NCBI GenBank assembly: GCA_030272155.1
Contig: CP126199.1
Coordinates: 434,001 to 498,000, forward strand
Direction of reading: 5' to 3'
From: Tetradesmus obliquus
Lineage: Eukaryota; Chlorophyta; Chlorophyceae; Sphaeropleales; Scenedesmaceae
DNA length: 64,000 bases
The notes under the pieces were generated by a model that was not told the origin of the DNA, did not search any database, and saw only the letters and a list, made by a program, of their open reading frames with translations. Made by a program: the position numbers and the translations under genes. This document shows, in pieces, positions 44,912-58,000 of the stretch; the stretch's first letter is position 1; the number at the start of each line of letters is the position of its first letter.

Positions 44912-47900
44912 TCGCGCGGCGGCGTGCTGGGTGGTGGGCTGCGGCGTGCTGGCTGATCAGGCGGTGTGCTGCGGCTGGTGTGGGGCCAGCGGCGATGCAC
45001 ACGCGGGCTGCGCCGGGAGCAGCAGGGGCGCCGGGCGGCGCAGATGTGTTTGGGCTGGCGTCGTGTGTGTGTGTGTGTGTGTGTTTGATCCAAGAAGCAG
45101 GCGCATGGTGCTGCTGTGTGTGCAGCGCAGGCGCTGCAGCTCCTCATGTGTGTGCAGAGAGTGCAGAGATAGGGCACTCCCAGCAGCAGTTGTGCTGTAG
45201 TAGTTGCGCCGCACATACTTGCGGCATCAACCTCCTGTGAGGGTGCAATTTTGGCCTCGAGTAGGGTTGAGTAGTAGGGTGCAGATGCTGCTAGGACGCC
45301 TCTGCCGCCTTGGATGCGGCCTAGGGTTGGCTTGTTTTGGGGCCACTGCCCCTGCTGTCGCTGAGCCGTGGTCAGCGCTTAGTGGCAGGTGGCCGGGTGC
45401 CGAGGTCGGGCAGGCAGGGACGTTGCATCTTGTTGGATGGGGTAACACGTGTCATATTGCGGGTTCTTGCAAGGCTCTCCGTCTTACTAGCTTGACAGGG
45501 TGTTGGAAGCGTTGGGCCCCTCAGGGCAACTGGCAGCACGCAGTTTGAGATGTTGGGGTAGCAGCTTTCAGCAAAGCTGCAGCAGCTGCGTGGTGCACCA
45601 CTTTGCAGCCTGGCACAGCTGCCACTGCAGCGGCAGCAGAACAGCTGCAAGCGTGCTCAGGTTATTTTGGCACCCACCTGCTACCACCAGACAGCACTCT
45701 AGCCAGCTCGTTATCTCTGAGCGCTGCTATGATGCTGGGTGTGCATTCTGCTGCTGCACGCATTGCTGCACAGCTTGTTCTCTTTCCTGTCGCCTGGAGG
45801 GCGCTGCCTTGCCTCCTTTGTCTCTTTCGTCTCACTTTTCAGGTGTGTGTGTGTGGTGTGTGTGTTTGCTGGTGCGTGTGCTCTCTTGCTTGTCTCTTGT
45901 GTAGGCATGCGGTGTGCAGGTGGTGTGCACAGCCGGCTTGGTGCGGCTGTGGCTGCCAATCGCACACCGCAGCAGCTCTGTCAGCCTTGCAGCCCGGCCA
46001 CAAGGCATTGTGCATGCTGCTTGCCTGTGCATTTCCCTCCGGTGATCTCAGCTGGGGTGCTGCGCCGGCAGAGGTGTTGCAAGCCATACACCCAGCTGTT
46101 GGCGTAGCAAATGAACGGTTGGCAGGCTGCGTCTGCTGCTGCACACGCAGCGAAACGAGCAGCGGCAGGTGCTGGTGTGCTTGCATGCTGCTGAGCATGG
46201 AAGCCGGCATGCCAGCATGCACGCCGCAGAATGAGTTCTGGGCTCCTTGGTCTTAGGCTCCTTTGGTAGCGGTTTGGCAGTGGTTTGGCAGTCAAGGTGG
46301 TGTGCATGAGTAGCAGCAGGCTTCTTCAGGGTACAGATGCAACTGCAGCATGTAGGCAGCAGCGCAGGTAGCGAATGGCGACGTCACACGTGTGTGTATG
46401 TTGCTGAGTGTCTCCCGGTGCTTCAGGACATGTGCCTGAGGCTGCCAGTGGCTGCAGCATGGTATACTGTTGGCTGCTCTGCTTGCTGTGTTAGGCAGCT
46501 GTGTGCTAGGCCTCTCTTGCACCTATCTTTGTGTGGCGTGATTAAAGCAGTGAGGTTGGCGGCCGCATGCGCTGCTAGTGGCTGAGTAGCTGTGGCACAA
46601 CTTGTGTGCTGGCAACAGCAGTGTCTCAGAGGAGGCTTCCTTGCCTGCTTACACACTGGCTGTTGGTGTGGCATGCGTGGCTGGGTGCTGCGGTTGTGTG
46701 TGTCTGGGCAAAGCTGTGTTGATCGTGTTGGTGTGAACTTGTGTGCGCCAGCAGCTGCTGCACACGATGCAGCGCACCAACACTTGTGTGCACACACGAT
46801 GTACCAGCCTGAAAGCATGGCTGGAATAGGTGTATCAAGGAACACTAGGGTTGGCGGGCACACTACTGTGCTTCGTAGTGCATCCTCCTGTTGTGTTGCG
46901 TGCTGCCAACCACGGGAGGCGGGCCTGTTGCATTCTGCAGGCCCCTAGCCATCTCGAGAGGCAGGCGAGGGGCGCCTGGCATTGCTAGCAGCACCTGAAC
47001 CCCAGCCCAATGGTTCTAGCGCTAGTGCCCTCGCTCACTGCCTAAGTATTGCACATAGGCAAATGGCTGGTCGCTTCGCAATCTGATCGGCTCGTAGTTA
47101 AGCTGTGGCACCTCTCTTGTTGTTGCGGGGCGTTGGTGGTGTTTGTTTGTCTTTGGATTGGGTGCTGCCTGCACCGCGGCCCTGCACCCGCAATGCAGAC
47201 AGCTGCAGCGCTGCAATGCTGACGCGTGCATCCTTCTCTTTTCCTTGTCCCCCACAGAAAAGTACCGCGGGTGGGACATTGGGTGTTGCATGTCGCGTGA
47301 GACAGGTGTTAGCGGCAGTGATGGCCGCATGCGTGTGCTGTTTGAATGTGCCTGGTGCCTCTAGTGTACATCAGACAAACGAGTGACCGTGGCTTCAGTC
47401 GTGTGGTGCTTTTTGAGGCGAGGACCGCAGCCCTGCTGGGGGTTTCACACAATGCTGGAAACTGCTGTTGCCATTCACTTGGGGCCGCCACCGCCCCTCA
47501 CCCCAACTAGGGGTCATGGAGTGCCCTGCGGTTAACCAACACATCATGGGCTACCTGTGGCGCTTTAATAACACTTGCAAAGCTTGGATTGTTTAGAATA
47601 CAGGTCTTATCCTCCATCATTACACTCGGCGCACTGACCTGCCTAGTTTGTGTGTTTGGGGAGGGCTGAGCTTATGGTGCGCTATCAGCATGCGTGCGGC
47701 ATGCGGGCCAGGACATGAGTATGTCATTTGTGAATAGTAACAGCTGCAGTGTGCGACATAGGTAGCAACAAGGGCAGTCCTGCCCTGCCACTGTGCTACC
47801 ATTGTCAGCCTGAAAGGTGCTAGCAGCCGCGGCAGCTCCTTGGCTTCATGCTGTGTATGTGTCTGCTTGCAGCCATGTGTCTGGCTGCATGTAGGCAGGC

Positions 47901-49779
47901 AGCGCCCCTGTGTGTAGACATTGTGCAGTGTTGTGCCGGCAAGATGCAGCCTGCCAAACACGGGTGGTGCCTATGCAGGCCTGCAAGCGTGCTGTTGCAC
48001 AGGTGAACACTAACCACTGTCACTACCTCCCACAGTCGCCTGCTATTTGGGGCAAGCGCATTGTGATTTGACAGCTGCAGCTAGAATTGAAATACGAGTT
48101 ATGTATGTACGTGTTGTGTTTTTTTGCGCATGTGAGGCGCCATGGTGTGATAACCGCCGGCCGGAGTGGTCATGCTGGCTGGTGCAGCTGCATTTGGGTT
48201 GTGTGGAACTGTGATGTCAATCCGCTTGCAACTCCTGTGCTGCTCAGCAGCAGTGCCCATGCCAGAGTATGGGCGGCAGCTGGGAGCCTGCTGCAACTGC
48301 AGCATGTGGTCTTTAGACGACAGCGTGTGCGCCATGCGCAGAGTATGGTGCGCAGATATTAGCACAGCTGAATGTTCTTGGTGCAGCAGTTGCAGCTGTC
48401 GTAGCAGTGCTGCATCACACCAAGGCCCGCATGCCACGTGCACATTTAGCTGAATGAGGGATCTTGGGGATCTTTCAGTTGACTATTTTGACGTGCTGCA
48501 GGTGGCATTGCTAGCCGTTGACCTGCATGGGTTTATTTCATGGCTTTGGCTTGCAATCCATGCATCATCTGCACCGTGAGAGAGGTGGAGCTCAGTCTGC
48601 TGAAACATCTGCAGCTGCAGTTCTGCGTTGGCCCCATTGGCATAGCTTTGAAATCTATTCTTGTAACCAATCATAAATCAAGCTAACACAGTTGTCCTCG
48701 TGTCCAGTCACTGCCGTGCGTGCAGGCAGCGTGTGCCAGCTGTCCTAGTGACACCCACGTGGCGTGCTGCAGACGCTCGACTCGAAACAATTCCTTACAA
48801 CCTCATCGACAAAATGGTTTTTGTTTTGACTGCGTCTTCACAGCACTCAAGTGAGTCACCCATGTGTAACTGCAGCGCCACCAGTCGAAGGCAGTAGAGG
48901 CGATCGTCCACCAGAGCCGCGAATCAGCGCGCACATTAACTTGTGCTGCCGTGTTTGGGCGTTTCTCATACTCATAGGAAAAGCGCTGTCTGAACACGAG
49001 GGTATAAGTGGCACAAGTCTGGGCACGGGAACGATCTGGTGGGAACAGCTTGGAATCATGGCCATGCTGGCCTTCTGAAAACGTGGACAAATGTTCGAGA
49101 GCTTGATGGTAGTTGCGGCGCAACTGTGTATTGGTTTTTGGCATGCGAATGCATCGACCTACACCCTAAAACAGGGTGGCGTATCTGCAGCATCACCAAC
49201 CACTGCCTGCGGTGTACTCTCAAACTGAGGGAATGTGCCCAAGGCCAGGGATGCTGAAATTTTAACCTTGGTGCTCCGAATTTGATATCAAACTCTTTCT
49301 TGCACGCACTGAGCCTGACATGAAGCAGAACACACTGCATCATGGGAGAGTGGTGTCATGCTGCACGGTTGCGCAGCACTACCCTTGCAATGCAGGATGA
49401 CAGACCGCCTAGGCAAGGTGGTTGACATCAGACAGATACAACCACCTACGTAGCTGACGCGTAAACAGCACGCGGCATAAATAGCAGCAGCTGCTATGCC
49501 GTGAACGACAGCCTCGTGATGGAGGGTGCCATGTACTACAGTAGTAGTAGTACTGCCAGGGATTTGCTCCACCCTGAGCGTGTGCTGTTTGCGGCAAACA
49601 GTGCAGGGTCGTATATGCACACGCTGGCGCAATGTGTTGCTGTGCACCCATCGCAACCACATCACCTGGTAAACAACATTGCAAACAAAAAAACAGGACT
49701 CTTGTGACACTAGGAATCCTGACAACCCATTACTGGCATGCACCCGCTGCTGCACAAGCCTGCAAAAGGAGTGCCGTGT
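44912..49779. other. 4.9-kb convergent region, no gene recognised
   Basis: This separates the 3' ends of the F-box/LRR gene (+) and the VTT gene (-). It is rich in TGTGTG and TGCTG-like simple sequence. Many open frames exist but none resembles a family. The 48680-49270 part has a more balanced composition but still no recognisable exon. Confidence 0.5.
45063..45084. repeat. (GT)11 microsatellite
   Basis: Eleven GT units occur shortly after the F-box/LRR stop codon, probably in the 3' UTR or flank. Confidence 0.95.
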
Positions 49780-49832
49780 TCATTGCTGGCGGTGTTGCTG
49801 CTTGCCAGCTCGGTAGCTACCACCACCACCAC

Positions 49833-49875
<43 letters not shown>

Positions 49876-52800
49876 GCCAGGTGCGCTGGCGGCAGCCCCG
49901 CCGCTGCTGCAATGCCCGCTGCCCAGCTGTGCCTCCCAGTCAGAGCCATCTGCAGTGGCGCTGCCGCTGCGGCTCAACCCCAGAGGCTGGCTGCGCCCCA
50001 CCTCCTCATCTTCATCCCCCGACATCCTCGCTTTCTGCCTGAACACGCCCAGCCACCTGCCTCCAAGCACCCCACTCACCCACCCCCTGCCAGCGCCACC
50101 CTCACTCCCTTCCCCTGCCCCATACGCAGCCCCAGCCACCTCCCTGCTGCTGCTGCTGCGCTCCACAACGTATCTCGGAGCCTCTACAGACACCACCACT
50201 CCCCGCATTGCCTCGCCCTCCGTGCCATCTGTGCCGCCGCCGCTGCTGCTGCTGCTGCCCAGCAGCAGGTGCTGCTCCTCCACTGCCACCTCCTCGTGCA
50301 CATGCACTGCTGCCAGGCGGCTGTCGATGGCTCGTTTCGTGTACACACCAGACAGCACCACTGCAGCCAGCGCTGACACAGCGCCAGTCACAATGATGGC
50401 GACCTTGGCTGGCAGTACAGCAGCGACAGGGCAGGGCAGAGGGTGGCAGGCAGACAGCAGCAGTGAGCAGCTGCATACACGTGCCTGCCGCATTGCAGTC
50501 GGTCCTGTCATGCTAACAGATGTCAACTGTGTTGCTGCTGCACGCAACACGCTGCAAGCACGCCATGACTGCGTCCCAAAAGCACATGCTGTACTACAGG
50601 TGTAATACACCTCACAGCACGCCTCACCTGCGGGCGGCGCTGCGTGCGTGCCGCCGCCGCTGATGGCGCTGGACACGTCAGCCGCGAGGCTGCCCAGGTA
50701 GATGTAGATGAACAGGCTGGGGATGATGCCAAACACAGACGGCCACCAGTAGTGCGAGAACTGGCGCGCCACGGCCACACACAGGTAGAGCAGGAGGGTG
50801 GCAGCAGCAGCAGCAAGCAGAACAGCAGAGGCTCAGAGCTTAGAGCAAACTCTCAAACACTGCTGCCTTTCCTTCTCCGGCATTGTTGTCCTTGATAGGC
50901 AGGTGGTAGCAGAAATCAGCAAATTAGCTGCCGCTGCATATACCATAGTCTGCCAACCATCGGCTGCCGCTGCGTATGATAATGGTTACCATAGGTGTTG
51001 CTGCGCTGATGCCAGCTTTTGAGAGTACGTATGCAATGGTGCCCAACGTATGGCTGGTGCAGATGATGGAGAAGGGCACCACCAGAGACACCTTTGCTGC
51101 CCTGAGCATCTTAACAACCCGCAATCAACACCAGCCAGCCTCACCGGCAGCAAGGAGCCCAGCTCGTAGTTGACAATACAGAAGGGCACCACGAGCAGTG
51201 CATCACTAGCCAAACCAAATTTTGTGCACAAGAGAAAAGCCTCACCGGCAGCGAGGAGGAGCCCAATGCGTAGTTGATGATCGAAAACGGCACCACCGGC
51301 GACACCCGCAGCAGCGCCACCAGCTTCCAGCCGTCCTCGCTCAGCGCCGCGTCCAGCGCCGTCCACATGGGCCAGTCTGCGGTGAGCTCCTTGACCCACT
51401 TCTTGAGCAGGAAGCGGCCCAGCAGGAAGCTCACCGTCTCACCCACCACGGCACACACCCACACCTGCAGGGGCGTGTATTAGTGTGCGTTTTGGTGAGT
51501 TGTTGCGTAAGCAGTGAGGGGCAAGCGGTGTGGTTGCTCACCGTCTCACATACCACGGCACACATCCACACCTGTTCTATTCGATTGGGTAGGCAGCAGG
51601 AACGGGAGGCAGGTGAGAGCTACGCATGGGCAGAGGGTGTGAGGGCGCAGACGCTCAGGGTTTCACCCACCACGGCACACACCCACACCTGCAGCAGCCG
51701 TCTGATTGTTGATTAGTGCATTGGTGGGCTGGGCAGGCAGCAAGTGGGGCAGGCAGTGATAGGCAAGTCTGCGCAAGGGGTCTGGGGGCACAGATGCCAC
51801 AGACACAACAGCACCCACCCATACCCGTGGGGGGTCTGCTTGCTTGGTTAATTGTGCAGGCAGCTGGAGTGTGAGTCAGGCGCAGCAAAAAGTGAGGAAG
51901 GGAGGTTTGGGTGCATGCTCACAGCTGCAGCAAGTGCGCCAGCAAGTTGCTGATCACTGCTCAGGAATACACAATATTCTCACACCGCCTATCACATACA
52001 CACTCGCACACACCAGGAAAAGCACACACCCAAGCCATGCTGTGCTGTGCTGTGCTGTGCTGTGCTGCGCTGTGCTGCGCTGTGCTGCGCTGTGCTGCGC
52101 TGTGCTGCGCTGTGCTGCGCTGTGCTGTGTCGTCCTGTGCTGCGCTGTGCCGCACTGTGCTGCCCTGCGCTGCACTGTGCTGCGCTGTGCCGCATTGTGC
52201 CGTGCTGCGCTGTGCTGCGCTGTGCCGCACTGCCCTGTGCTACAGTGCTCACCAGAGGGATAGCCGGCCCCAGGCCGTAGATGGCCCCAGCGCACGCCGC
52301 CAGCAGCGCTGGGGGCAGGAACAGCACGGTGAACCACACATACAGCAGGCAGAAGATGGCAAAGCCCGCCACGCGGTGGCTGTGCACCCACAGCAGCACC
52401 TTGTGCAGGTTGTCTTTGCGGCCCAGGGTAAGGCTTGTGGCCAGGAACAGGCCTGCAGGTGCGGCAGAACAAATGCACAGCAGAGGACACACAAACACAT
52501 AACCTACATTGCATAACATGAAACAAGGAGCTGTTGGCCCAGCGTGAGGCTCGACGCCAGGAACAAGGCCTGGGGGGCGGCAGCACAAATGCAGGGCAGA
52601 GGATGCGTACATACACAACACACCAAGCTTTGGCGGGAGAGTGAGGTGGCTGCTCCCTGCACATGTACCACACATGGCTGCCACCCATGCCTGCCAACAC
52701 ATGTGCTGCTGTCACTGCAGCTGCCCCTGCAAATACCCGAACGGCAGATTGCAACGTACACACCACCAAGGCAACTACTCAGGACACAGGCAAACACAGG

Positions 52801-53048
52801 AAACACAGCTGCCAAGCACAACCTGGCAAAACAATGCATGTGCATGTGCTGGTGCTGCTGCTGCTGCTGGTGGAACCCTGCCTCACTTCCCCGCATGGCG
52901 GCTCACCTATCAGCACTGCCACGCCGGCTGAGCGCAGCATGCAGGTCTTGCGCCTGAACCGCGGCTTCATCACACGCATGCTGCTCATGCTGCTCAGCTC
53001 CTGGTAGCCATCGCCCGAGGCCCGGCTGTCCCTGGTAGCCCTAGTCAT
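49780..53048 (-). CDS. VTT-domain (SNARE-associated, TVP38/TMEM64-like) membrane protein, 5 exons, 440 aa
   Basis: Exons (minus): 53048-52907, 52452-52253, 51464-51246, 50760-50628, 50408-49780. Total 1323 nt with consistent phases. A start 16 codons upstream at 53096 is also open. VTT/DedA-superfamily proteins are polytopic membrane proteins; several act as lipid scramblases or in Golgi/ER trafficking. Visible here: FCLLYVWFTVLFLPPALLAA, then GAIYGLGPAIPL; VWVCAVVGETVSFLLGRFLL; and the signature LLRVSPVVPFSIINYALGS joined across an intron to FSHYWWPSVFGIIPSLFIYI and YLGS. The C-terminal exon has one more hydrophobic segment (VAIIVTGAVSALAAVVLSGV), then a long soluble Ser/Gly/Ala-rich tail ending in a CAG-encoded Ala run. 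Introns 1, 2 and 3 all contain duplicated exon edges. Localisation cannot be read from the sequence. Confidence 0.9.
49833..49873. repeat. CAG tract inside the VTT gene last exon
   Basis: A (CAG)n run (about 13 units) follows a short CCA run. On the coding (minus) strand it reads as Ala, followed by Gly in the protein tail. Confidence 0.9.
51060..51205 (-). pseudogene. two decayed intron copies of VTT exon 3 3' edge with donor
   Basis: At about 51138-51205 the sense strand reads VVPFCIVNYELGSLLP followed by a GTGAGG-like donor, copying VVPFSIINYALGSSSLP at 51300-51246. A second, weaker copy near 51060-51100 reads VSLVVPFSII. Both lie in the intron just downstream of exon 3. Confidence 0.8.
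51540..51696 (-). pseudogene. two intron copies of VTT exon 3 5' edge with acceptor
   Basis: The segments at 51540-51576 and 51658-51696 repeat the plus-strand string CACCACGGCACACACCCACA plus CCTGCAG of 51441-51470. That string is the acceptor and first codons (VWVCAVVGE) of exon 3. They lie upstream of exon 3 in sense, inside intron 2. A third weak copy may exist near 51796-51830. Confidence 0.8.
52036..52245. repeat. pentanucleotide-type satellite (TGCTG[TC]GC units) in VTT intron 2
   Basis: About 200 bp are built from CTGTG and CTGCG units, often alternating as a 10-mer, with some CCGCA and CCCTG variants towards the right end. It abuts the donor side of exon 2. Confidence 0.9.
52540..52590 (-). 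pseudogene. intron copy of VTT exon 2 5' edge
   Basis: The sense strand reads ALFLASSLTLGQQ, copying GLFLATSLTLGRK at the start of exon 2 (52452). The surrounding acceptor-side sequence (GGCAGCACAAATGCAGGGCA) also matches. The copy lies upstream in intron 1. Confidence 0.8.
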
Positions 53049-55055
53049 GATTCTCAATGCACGCTGCTGCCGCACCATGCACTGCGGGGACTGCACGTGC
53101 TGCTTGCCGCGCCAGTGCTGCTGCTACTGGCCCTGTTGAGGCTGGCAGGCTGTGCTACTTTGGACTGCCGGGCGGACAGCAAGAGTGCGTTCAACTGAAG
53201 CGTTGTCACGAAAGGAATGACGAGCCCGCTCCGACTGCTATGATAGCACCACAGCTGCTGTCAACTCCATCATCAGCTGGCAGGGCAGCAGAAGCAGCGC
53301 CAGGGAAGGGCGCCCTTGCTTTTTAGGTGCCTGGTTACTGTCACGTGGTCCAATGCAGCGACGAGAGCAACATGCAGGTTTAATATGTCATCGTGCTACG
53401 TGCAGCAGCGCATGCCCCTCCCTATGAAGAGGGATGGTGCTCGTTGGGCTGCACTGCTCTGTGCTGCTGTCCCTGTTCAAACTGATAGCGTACCGCCTCG
53501 GTTGAATCGATAAATAGGCATATTGATCATGCCATTTACATACTGGTGTTTCCTGTAAGCTGTGTGTCAACAGCTTCGACACGCTTCACCGGGCGGAACG
53601 GTGACGAGACGGTGTGAATCCGGCCACTTGACACGGTGGCAAACTAGGCAGTGGCAGTTTTGGTGCATTTACTTCAGGATCTGTGCTCAGCAGCGCTGCA
53701 CATCATCAATGTTGACCTGCTATGTCAAGTTTAGGGCTTGTGTACTTTCAGCTCGGGCTGCTTCACATCAATCAAAAACCCGCTCAGTGACCCAAAAAAT
53801 TGACACCATAAATGTATGTCGCCAAGTATTGCCAAATGCACACGCATGCAAGCCTGGCAGTGCAGCTGCAGCATCCTGTGCTGTTCTCAGTGTGTCCAGC
53901 TTTCCTGTTCTCATGGCGTCCAGCTTTCCTAACCCAGCTGTCACTACCAGCGCGCATGTCAATGTCCAACAAACAAGAAGTAGCAGTTATATCGCAAACC
54001 ACGTTACAGCAAGGACTAGCTGGCAACACATTGCGCTGCAACCTTTTGCAACGTGCAATGCCTACAGCATGCCATCCAGTGGATGCTGCACAAGTCAACA
54101 CTCATGGGGTGGCCCAGATGTTGAGTCTGCATCATTGATGAAACTATGCTAGATGTCACACTAGCAGAGCACTAGCAGTGCAGGCGCAACATGGTCTAGT
54201 ATGAAAGAGGGGCCAAAATTCCTGACAAGCACTGGCTGTGTGCAGACTGTGGCACATTGCGTGCATAACGGCCGGCATGGACTCAAAAGGGGTCATTGAT
54301 GCAGGCTCTCAGACAGCTGGGCACAACATATGTGTGACGGCTGCATATGCAAGATATCAAATTGCACAATTGTTCACCACAAAAGCTGCATTGACTAGGC
54401 GCGTGGACATGTCAAACCCAACAGTTGATACCAGCACTTACGACTGCAGCAGGTGATCCTGTGCACATGCACTGCAGCATGCACTACGGCAGGTGCACAT
54501 GCGGAGGCAGGCCATTGCTTTACATGCAAGCACATGTGCAGGTACATGCATATGATACGCAAACACGGCATGCGACATTCTCACAGCTGCACTGCTTGAC
54601 AAGCCGTCACCGTATGTGCTGCGGCAACCTGGACAGTTTTTGGCAGTGCTTGATGCGACCTATTTGTGCACAATGGTGTTCAAGCTCACGGAACTACAAA
54701 GCTGCTGTAAAAGCCCATGCATTGCTTCGCCCCTGATTGATTGTGATCCACGGCAAGCTAGAATGCATGAACACCCGTACAGGGCCAGCAGCACCCTAGA
54801 CGCATGCAGTACTCGAGTGCCTTGATGCAACATTGACGGATGCGTGATCCTTGACACAATGTACAAGCCAGCGCCATAGGCCTGCAGTGGAAGACACCAT
54901 GCGCACCGCATGCTGTCAGCCTCTGCCACTCCCAGCAAAGTATCTGTCTGGTGCACACTCCGCAGCAGCAAGCGCCAGCAGACCAGACGCTGTTGGCATG
55001 CAGCGCGAGACCTGTGCAAGTTGCTGCGAGCACAGCCTGCTGCTGCTGCTGCTGC
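53049..55055. other. intergenic, no gene recognised
   Basis: This is the 5' flank of the VTT gene and the 3' flank of the TLDc gene, both minus-strand. Open frames on both strands are without known domains or splice logic. Confidence 0.5.
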
Positions 55056-58000
55056 TCACTGCAGCCCCCACAGCTCCACAGCTGCCACTTTGAACTCCTC
55101 TTTGCTGGCCAGGCAGGGGCTGCCAAAGGTGCCGCAGCTGCCGCTGCTGCCCTGCAGATGCACCACAAGCAGCAGCACGCAGGCAGGATGACCACCAGTG
55201 TGCAGCGACTGAGCACACGTTGCTGCCACTAGTGTGCAACAGTTTGCAGAATGTGGGTGGCGTGCAATGCGCAACTTGACAGCTGCAGCAAAATGATGTG
55301 CCTAGTGAGGAGCCTGGGCAGCTGTGCATAGCCTGGTCACAAAGAACGAAGCAGGAGTCCATGTATGCACCATCAACAGCTGCCAGCAAGCGTCCCAGCA
55401 AGGCGCACCTGCAGCAGCTCTGCATCCAGCCAGATGGCGAACGCGCCTAGCCCCCCAACAGCCATCGCCTCCTGCTGCGCATACATGAAGAAGTCGTTCT
55501 TCAAGGCGCTGCGCACCTGTCATCAGCAAACACAGCAGCAGCACAAGCAGCAGGAGAGGGCAGCAGCGGTCAGCAGCAGCTACAATTCCATTACATCCTG
55601 AGGATCATGGCAGGTCGCATGCAGCAGAGTGCTGACAGCAGCTATGAGCTGCAACAAAGCTCTCAGAGCTGGAACTACGGCAGCAGGCACCACTTATGTA
55701 CGTCCCAGCCATCTACAGTCAGCCTGCAGCCACTCTACTCCCAGGCAACATAAGCTGCAGGCTTCAACTGCATATTCCTCCAGCTTGGCTTCAATTACCA
55801 GCATCAGACACAACAGCCGTGTGCCATCACAGCTGCTTCGCAAACCACACACGCCACTGTCGAATATTAATCCGCCATGCCAAACAATGCTTGCCCACAG
55901 CATTTCCGCGTGCCGCCCACCCACCTGCCAGGGGAACATGACCTTGTGCGGCGCCAGCTGGAACACAAACATCTCCCCAGTGCCAAAGAAGCGCGCATAC
56001 GGCCGCCACGCCTCCGTGCAGAACGCACCAAACACGTAGCCCCCGGCATCCCGCACCAGCAGCACACTGGCGGTGTTGCCAGCACAGCGCCTGTACAGCG
56101 TCTGCAGCGAGATGCCATGCCGCGACGTGCTGTACAGCAGCGACCAGCCGCGTGCTTGGTAGCGGGGCGGCAGCGCGGCTGCCAGGTGCGCCAAGCCGTC
56201 CACCAGCTGATGCTGACTGCTGCTGCCGCTAGCAGCCGCAGGGCTGGGGCTGCTTGGGCGCGAGGTGCTGCCACCACCAACCAGCCCTGCAGTGCCACTG
56301 CCGCCAGGGGCACTGAGGATGATGGACTGCTCGCTCAGGCGCGGTGTGAACGCTCCGGGCGTCAAGTGGCGCGGCATTGCAACCTCCAGCGCCCCACTCT
56401 CACTGCCAGCCGCACCACCAGCTGCTGCTGCTGCAGCAACTGCAGCCAGGACCGCTGCCTCAGGATCGCCGGCAGCTGCAGGCGTGCCGTTGTAGTCGTC
56501 ACCACTGTTGCTGGGGCCATGCAGCCAGCGGTTGGTGTGCCTATGCAGTGCCTCTCGCGTCTCTTGTGTGGCCTCAAAGGTGAGGTGCTGCTGCAGCCCA
56601 CCACTCCGCCACAGAATGCGCCACACCCCTGTGGCAGTGGTGCCAGAGCTGCCCTGCTTGTCGCTGCTGCTGCTGTTGCTGACCCAGGGGCCAACAGCAT
56701 GCAGCTCATGCTGCTCTGCTTGCTGCTGTGGCTGCTGCTGTGAGCTGTGCGACTGCAGGTGCTGCTGCTGCTGCTGTGCATCAGTTGGGTACCATGCTGC
56801 TGCCGGCTGCTGCGGGCTAGCAGCGTAGCTGCTGTGCTGCTGCTGATGCCTGGGCGAACCTGCTGCGCGTGGGCTGCTATAGCCACCTGCTAGCCCAGAG
56901 TGTGTGCTTTTGCTTGGACTGCCAGGGGTGCTGCTGGCTGCCCGGTGTCCGTCGACTGCTGCAAGCTGCACCACACTGCTGCTGCCGCTGCCGTCTGCTG
57001 CTGGCGAGCTGCTGTAGGTGTAGCAGCCGCTGTCTGACGCCACCACCCGGCCATGTCTCTGCGGGCTGCGTGGCTCTGGACCGAGGCAGGACGGCAGGAG
57101 CTGTTTCACCACGGCAGAGAAGGAGGAGGTTGCAGAGCTCTGGGTGGCATGCAGCACCCCACGCAATGGTGCAGAGGCAGGTGCAGTAGGCAAAGTCCGT
57201 TACATGGCGAGCAGCTGCAGGAAGCTGCTGCTACAACGTGTGGCAATGCACAATAACATTGTCCGACTGCTACATCAGCGCAGTGAACTGCTGCTAGCTG
57301 CGCCATGCAGACAGCTTACACAAATGCGTGTTGAGCTGACGTTCTGACAAGCTTGCAGCTGGGTGCACTCTGCTGCACTGCCAAGCACGCAGCAGCTACA
57401 GCAGGCAGGCGCTGGCTGAGGTGCCGCTAGCTCACCTGCATTCGCTTGGCCTGGCCTGGCAGCGCTGGCGCTGACGTGAAGCCCACAAAGTCGTGACGCT
57501 TGATACGCGCACGCACCTGCAGGCGAGGATGAAACAGACATACCCAGCATGTACGACTCAAGGTGCGACTGCTGAGGGCTATGTGCTGTGTCATGTGCAA
57601 GCTGTGCGACAGGCCCAGTTGTTGAGTGTCTTGCTCCCATGTGAGAGCTTGCAGGAAGGTGACCAGGACATGATGCTCACTGCAGTTGCACCTGCCCGTG
57701 TGCACCAGGTGTGTGTTCTGCTCACTGCAGATTCTGCTGCCTCCGGCTGCTACCTACCCTCTTGCAGACCACCCCTGCTGCTGCTGCTGCTGCCTGCACA
57801 ACCATGCACTGCTGGGGTGATGGTGCTCACCTCCACAAAATCAACATAGTCTGCTGTGATGACTACGCTGCCTGGGGTCTGCAGCAAACAAGGAGGCAAA
57901 CCACGCGGCAAGCAGGCATTAGTAAGTGCATATGGGTGCTGTCCATTGTGGGGCATGCGTACTTGATAAATACACATGCCTCGCGCTTAAAAATGAAGCT

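Noticed and set aside
51961..52769. Repeat protein encoded by RSTAQHSAAQ-like frames
   Set aside because: They are translations of the pentanucleotide satellite and neighbouring intron of the VTT gene.
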